Of a stretch of DNA of 8,261 bases, positions 6,472 to 8,261 are shown in pieces. The stretch spans positions 1 to 8,261 of the forward strand of contig CAKUHV010000079.1 of NCBI GenBank assembly GCA_934659445.1. The letters run 5' to 3'. Source of the DNA: an uncultured Oscillospiraceae bacterium (lineage in GTDB: Bacteria; Bacillota; Clostridia; Oscillospirales; Oscillospiraceae). A program made the position numbers and the translations under genes. The notes beneath the pieces were generated by a model. It searched no databases, was not told the origin of the DNA, and saw nothing but the letters and a program-made list of their open reading frames with translations. How positions within the stretch are numbered: position 1 is the first letter of the stretch; every line of letters begins with the position of its first letter.

Positions 6472-6702
6472 ATGAAAGAACTTCTGACCTATGTGGCCCG
6501 GAATCTGGTCGAGCACCCCGATCAGGTCACCGTCACCGAGACGGTGGAGGACGGGGAGACGGTTCTGGAGCTGCGGGTCGCCCCCGAGGACATGGGCAAG
6601 GTGATCGGCCGTCAGGGCCGCATCGCCAAGGAGATCCGCACACTGATCCGCTCCGTGGCTCAGCGCACCGGACAGCGTGTCTGCGTGGAGATCGTAGACT
6701 GA
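6472..6702 (+). CDS. khpA: KH-domain RNA-binding protein KhpA (YlqC family)
   Basis: KhpA is a single KH-domain protein of 76 residues, a usual family length. In streptococci it pairs with KhpB and binds RNA, with effects on cell division and elongation. The core MGKVIGRQGRIAKEIRTLI (41-59) contains the GxxG loop (G46-R-Q-G49) that holds single-stranded RNA, and the following helix and C-terminal strand VCVEIVD fit the KH fold. Its place between rpsP and rimM matches the B. subtilis order for ylqC, but no ylqD-like gene follows. GGAGG at 6456-6460 lies about 11 nt before the ATG. A strong intrinsic terminator begins 4 nt after the stop codon, making this the last gene of the main operon transcript. 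Confidence 0.94.
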   Translation: MKELLTYVARNLVEHPDQVTVTETVEDGETVLELRVAPEDMGKVIGRQGRIAKEIRTLIRSVAQRTGQRVCVEIVD

Positions 6703-6705
6703 CCC

Positions 6706-6736
6706 AAGGCGCGGGGAATTTCCCCGCGCCTTTTTT
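6706..6736 (+). terminator. Strong intrinsic terminator between khpA and rimM
   Basis: GGCGCGGGGA (6708-6717) pairs perfectly with TCCCCGCGCC (6721-6730) around a 3-nt ATT loop and is followed by six Ts (6731-6736). Flanking AA (6706-6707) can extend the stem with the first two Ts. It is a textbook Rho-independent terminator 4 nt after the khpA stop codon, separating rimM from the upstream genes. Confidence 0.93.
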
Positions 6737-6745
6737 ACAGCTTCT

Positions 6746-6759
6746 CCGCCCGCGGGCGG
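6746..6759. repeat. 14-bp perfect palindrome upstream of rimM
   Basis: CCGCCCGCGGGCGG is a perfect dyad centred between 6752 and 6753. It lies between the khpA terminator and the rimM ribosome site. It could fold as a small hairpin in the rimM leader or be an operator-like site, but in G+C-rich DNA such a palindrome may be chance. Confidence 0.3.
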
Positions 6760-6787
6760 TTCCACTCTCTTTTCCAGGAGGTTTTCC

Positions 6788-7285
6788 ATGAAAGAGCAAT
6801 ATTTAGAGGTGGGCAAGGTGGTTGCCACCCACGGCGTGATGGGCGAGGTACGGGTGCAGCCCTGGGCGGACTCCCCCCAGTTCCTGTGCCAGTTCAAGAC
6901 CCTGTATGTGGACAAGGCCCTCGTCCCCTACACGGTGGAGCGGGCCCGGCCCCACAAGAACATGGCCATCATCAAGTTCGAGCAGGTGTACGATGTGCCC
7001 TCCGCCCTTGCCATGCGCAACGCCGTGCTGTATATCGACCGGGACGACGCCCACCTGCCGGAAGGTGCCTTCTTTCTGGCCGATGTGATCGGTATTGAGG
7101 CGCGGGACACCGCCAGCGGCGCAATTCTGGGCCGGGTGGCCGATGTGCTGACCCTGCCGGCCAACAACGTATATGTGGTGCGGGGCGGCCCCCGGGAGCT
7201 GATGATCCCGGCGGTGGACGAATTTGTGCCCAAGGTGGACGTGGACGGCGGCTATATGCTGGTGAACATGGTAGACGGACTATAA
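6788..7285 (+). CDS. rimM: Ribosome maturation factor RimM
   Basis: RimM binds S19 and assists maturation of the 30S subunit head, including 16S rRNA processing. The 165-residue protein has the N-terminal RimM barrel with VGKVVATHGVMGEVRVQPWA (8-27), and a PRC-barrel-like C-terminal domain with FFLADVIGIEA (95-105), LGRVADVLTLPANNVYVV (114-131) and LMIPAVDEFV (138-147). AGGAGG (6776-6781) stands 6 nt before the ATG. The gene sits about 50 nt beyond a strong terminator, and I see no good promoter in that gap. Its expression must depend on readthrough or on a promoter I cannot recognise. The usual partners trmD and rplS do not follow; the next genes are convergent. Confidence 0.95.
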   Translation: MKEQYLEVGKVVATHGVMGEVRVQPWADSPQFLCQFKTLYVDKALVPYTVERARPHKNMAIIKFEQVYDVPSALAMRNAVLYIDRDDAHLPEGAFFLADVIGIEARDTASGAILGRVADVLTLPANNVYVVRGGPRELMIPAVDEFVPKVDVDGGYMLVNMVDGL

Positions 7286-7290
7286 AACAA

Positions 7291-7328
7291 AAGAAGCCCC
7301 GGCGCCTGCGGCGCCGGGAATACTTCTT
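7291..7328 (-). terminator. Terminator for the leftward feo transcript (overlaps the rimM end)
   Basis: CCCGGCGCC (7298-7306) and GGCGCCGGG (7310-7318) form a perfect 9-bp stem with a TGC loop. AAGAAG (7291-7296) and CTTCTT (7323-7328) extend it past a small internal loop. On the minus strand the stem is followed by a T-rich tail (CTTCTTTTGTTTT, running through 7296-7284), so it fits an intrinsic terminator for transcripts arriving from the feo side. On the plus strand the trailing sequence is only weakly T-rich. Confidence 0.7.
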
Positions 7329-7333
7329 CAGCT

Positions 7334-7355
7334 TGTCGAAAAAGTCTTTTCGACA
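7334..7355. repeat. Perfect stem-loop, possible dispersed intergenic element
   Basis: TGTCGAAAA (7334-7342) and TTTTCGACA (7347-7355) form a perfect 9-bp inverted repeat around a 4-nt AGTC loop. It sits centrally between two other hairpins in the convergent spacer and has no coding content. The motif resembles TTTTCGACA-type stem-loops that I recall between genes of gut Clostridia, but within this window it occurs once, so calling it a dispersed repeat is inference. Confidence 0.45.
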
Positions 7356-7361
7356 GTCTCA

Positions 7362-7398
7362 ACCGGGAGACGCGCTGCCGCGCGCCTCCCGGTCTTTT
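7362..7398 (+). terminator. Intrinsic terminator for the rimM transcript
   Basis: ACCGGGAG (7362-7369) pairs with CTCCCGGT (7386-7393). An inner CGCG/CGCG stem (7371-7374 with 7381-7384) closes a 6-nt loop past one A-C mismatch. TCTTTT (7393-7398) follows on the plus strand, fitting Rho-independent termination of rightward transcription about 110 nt after the rimM stop. On the minus strand the hairpin lacks a T-tract. Confidence 0.75.
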
Positions 7399-7406
7399 AC
7401 GTTCTG

Positions 7407-7580
7407 TTACTTTCTGTTGTGACAGGCGCCGCCCATGGCACAGTGGGCGCAGTTGGCTCCGCAGGAGGACTTGCCCTGCTTCTTATCTCTCACCATGCTC
7501 CTGATGATCGCAATGACCACCAACAGAAGGACCGCACCGATCACGATGGTGCTCAGATTTTCCTGAAGCCACAAAAGCAT
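7407..7580 (-). CDS. FeoB-associated Cys-rich membrane protein
   Basis: This 57-residue protein matches the FeoB_associated family, encoded beside feoB in many Firmicutes. It is thought to assist ferrous iron uptake, perhaps as an iron-binding partner of the transporter; the mechanism is not established. One membrane helix spans about residues 12-28 (TIVIGAVLLLVVIAIIR begins at 11). A basic stretch (R31-DKKQGK) follows, suggesting the C-terminus is cytoplasmic. The Cys cluster is C40, C44, C47 and C53 in CGANCAHCAMGGAC. The ATG at 7580 is chosen because AAAGGAG lies 8 nt upstream; the in-frame GTG at 7589 overlaps that site. It starts 40 nt after the feoB stop codon on the same strand, so the two genes are probably co-transcribed. 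Confidence 0.88.
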   Translation of the reverse strand: MLLWLQENLSTIVIGAVLLLVVIAIIRSMVRDKKQGKSSCGANCAHCAMGGACHNRK

Positions 7581-7588
7581 ACCATTCA

Positions 7589-7595
7589 CTCCTTT
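7589..7595 (-). promoter_or_regulatory. Ribosome binding site fixing the FeoB-associated protein start
   Basis: AAAGGAG (7595-7589 on the minus strand) is 8 nt before the ATG at 7580-7578. The GTG at 7589-7587 shares the last G of the motif and cannot be started from it. This gives the 57-residue form rather than 60 residues. Confidence 0.75.
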
Positions 7596-7620
7596 GGTTA
7601 GGTGGGATAGGCCGGTCCGC

Positions 7621-8261
7621 TTACCTGGTGACCAGCTTGTCGGCCTCCTTATAGGGCTTGAACAGCATATACAGCATGCCGATCAGAACCACAATGGCGG
7701 CCGCAAGGCCGATGATGTTCATGCTGCCGGCAGCGGCATTGCCGAACTGGTTGACCATCAGGGCGATGAGGTAGGCGAAGCCGCACTGATAGCCGATGGC
7801 GAACCAGGTCCACCTGGCGTTGTTCATCTCGCGCTTGATGGCGCCGATGGCCGCGAAGCAGGGGGCGCACAGCAGGTTGAACACCAGGAAGGAGTAGCCG
7901 CTGACTGCGGTGAAGGCGGCGCCCAGGTTCTGATACACGGTGCCGCCGCCGCCGCCGTACAGGATGCCCAGAGTGCCCACGATGTTCTCCTTGGCCACCA
8001 GGCCGGTGATGGAGGCCACGGCGGCCTGCCAGTTGCCCCAGCCCAGGGGGATGAAGATCCAGGCGATCAGGCTGCCGATGCGGGCCAGGATGGAGCAGTC
8101 GATCTGATCCTCGCTGAGCATCTGGAAGGCGCCGTCCACCCAGCCAAAGTAAGTGGTGAACCATACGAAGATCGTGGAGAGCAGGATGATCGTGCCGGCC
8201 TTCTTGATGAAGCTCCAGCCACGCTCCCACATGCTGCGCAGCACGTTGCCCAGCGTCGGCC
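7621..8261 (-). CDS. feoB: Ferrous iron transport protein B, C-terminal part
   Basis: FeoB is the inner-membrane ferrous iron transporter with a cytoplasmic N-terminal G domain. Only the last 212 or so residues are in the window; the GTPase domain lies beyond the right edge. The visible part holds the second half of the membrane domain. Its features are RSMWERGWSFIKKAGTIILL, the loop IPLGWGNWQAAVASITGLVA with AKENIVGTLGILYG, then a helix with the conserved Cys pair in FNLLCAPCFAAIGAI. Two more helices follow, ending at LIGMLYMLFKPYKEADKLVTR. The cysteines in LLCAPC are typical of FeoB. The reading frame runs open to the window edge, so the GTG at 8244 is internal. The stop codon lies 40 nt before the FeoB-associated small gene, consistent with a feo operon. 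Confidence 0.95.
   Translation of the reverse strand, partial: PTLGNVLRSMWERGWSFIKKAGTIILLSTIFVWFTTYFGWVDGAFQMLSEDQIDCSILARIGSLIAWIFIPLGWGNWQAAVASITGLVAKENIVGTLGILYGGGGGTVYQNLGAAFTAVSGYSFLVFNLLCAPCFAAIGAIKREMNNARWTWFAIGYQCGFAYLIALMVNQFGNAAAGSMNIIGLAAAIVVLIGMLYMLFKPYKEADKLVTR

Noticed and set aside
8242..8244. GTG at 8244 as a start of a separate FeoB C-terminal protein
   Set aside because: The frame continues without a stop to the window edge with FeoB-like residues before it, so this codon is internal to feoB.

Overview
The window looks like chromosomal DNA of a G+C-rich member of the Clostridia, most plausibly an Oscillospiraceae-type gut anaerobe (Flavonifractor/Lawsonibacter/Intestinimonas-like). 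The support is the Firmicute-type ylxM-ffh-rpsP-KH gene order, strong Shine-Dalgarno sites of the AAAGGAG/GGAGGTGA type, several GTG starts, G/C-ending codon choice, a YmfF/YmfH-like pair of M16 peptidases, and a FeoB-associated Cys-rich small protein. The genus is inference; no rRNA or species marker is present.

Layout. (1) Positions 1-464, minus strand: N-terminal part of a TVP38/TMEM64 (VTT, DedA-like) membrane protein, cut by the window edge, with a plausible extended -10 promoter near 498-506. (2) Positions 619-4131, minus strand: a tight three-gene operon read leftwards. It holds an M16 protein lacking the zinc motif, then an M16 peptidase with an intact HxxEH, then lgt. It has a good promoter at 4181-4209, a 5' leader hairpin at 4146-4163, and a terminator-like hairpin at 585-613. 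(3) Positions 4305-6702, plus strand: ylxM-ffh-rpsP-khpA, the signal recognition particle/ribosome operon, driven by a TTGACA...TAGACT promoter divergent from the M16/lgt promoter and closed by a strong intrinsic terminator at 6706-6736. (4) Positions 6788-7285, plus strand: rimM, lying beyond that terminator and not followed by trmD-rplS. (5) Positions 7286-7406: a gene-free convergent spacer holding three stem-loops that form crossed terminators. (6) Positions 7407-8261, minus strand: a FeoB-associated small membrane protein downstream of the C-terminal part of feoB.

How the genes fit together. ylxM and ffh support co-translational targeting of proteins to the membrane. rpsP, khpA and rimM belong to ribosome assembly and RNA binding; RimM family members act with S16 or S19 in 30S maturation. 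Lgt acts after export, lipidating lipoprotein precursors, so both sides of the divergent promoter region serve protein export and envelope biogenesis. The feo genes at the right edge import ferrous iron. Most of the window is conserved housekeeping sequence. I found no clearly novel system. The more interesting points are the rearranged end of the ffh operon, the crossed convergent terminators with a possible dispersed stem-loop, and the coupling of lgt to a paired M16 protease.
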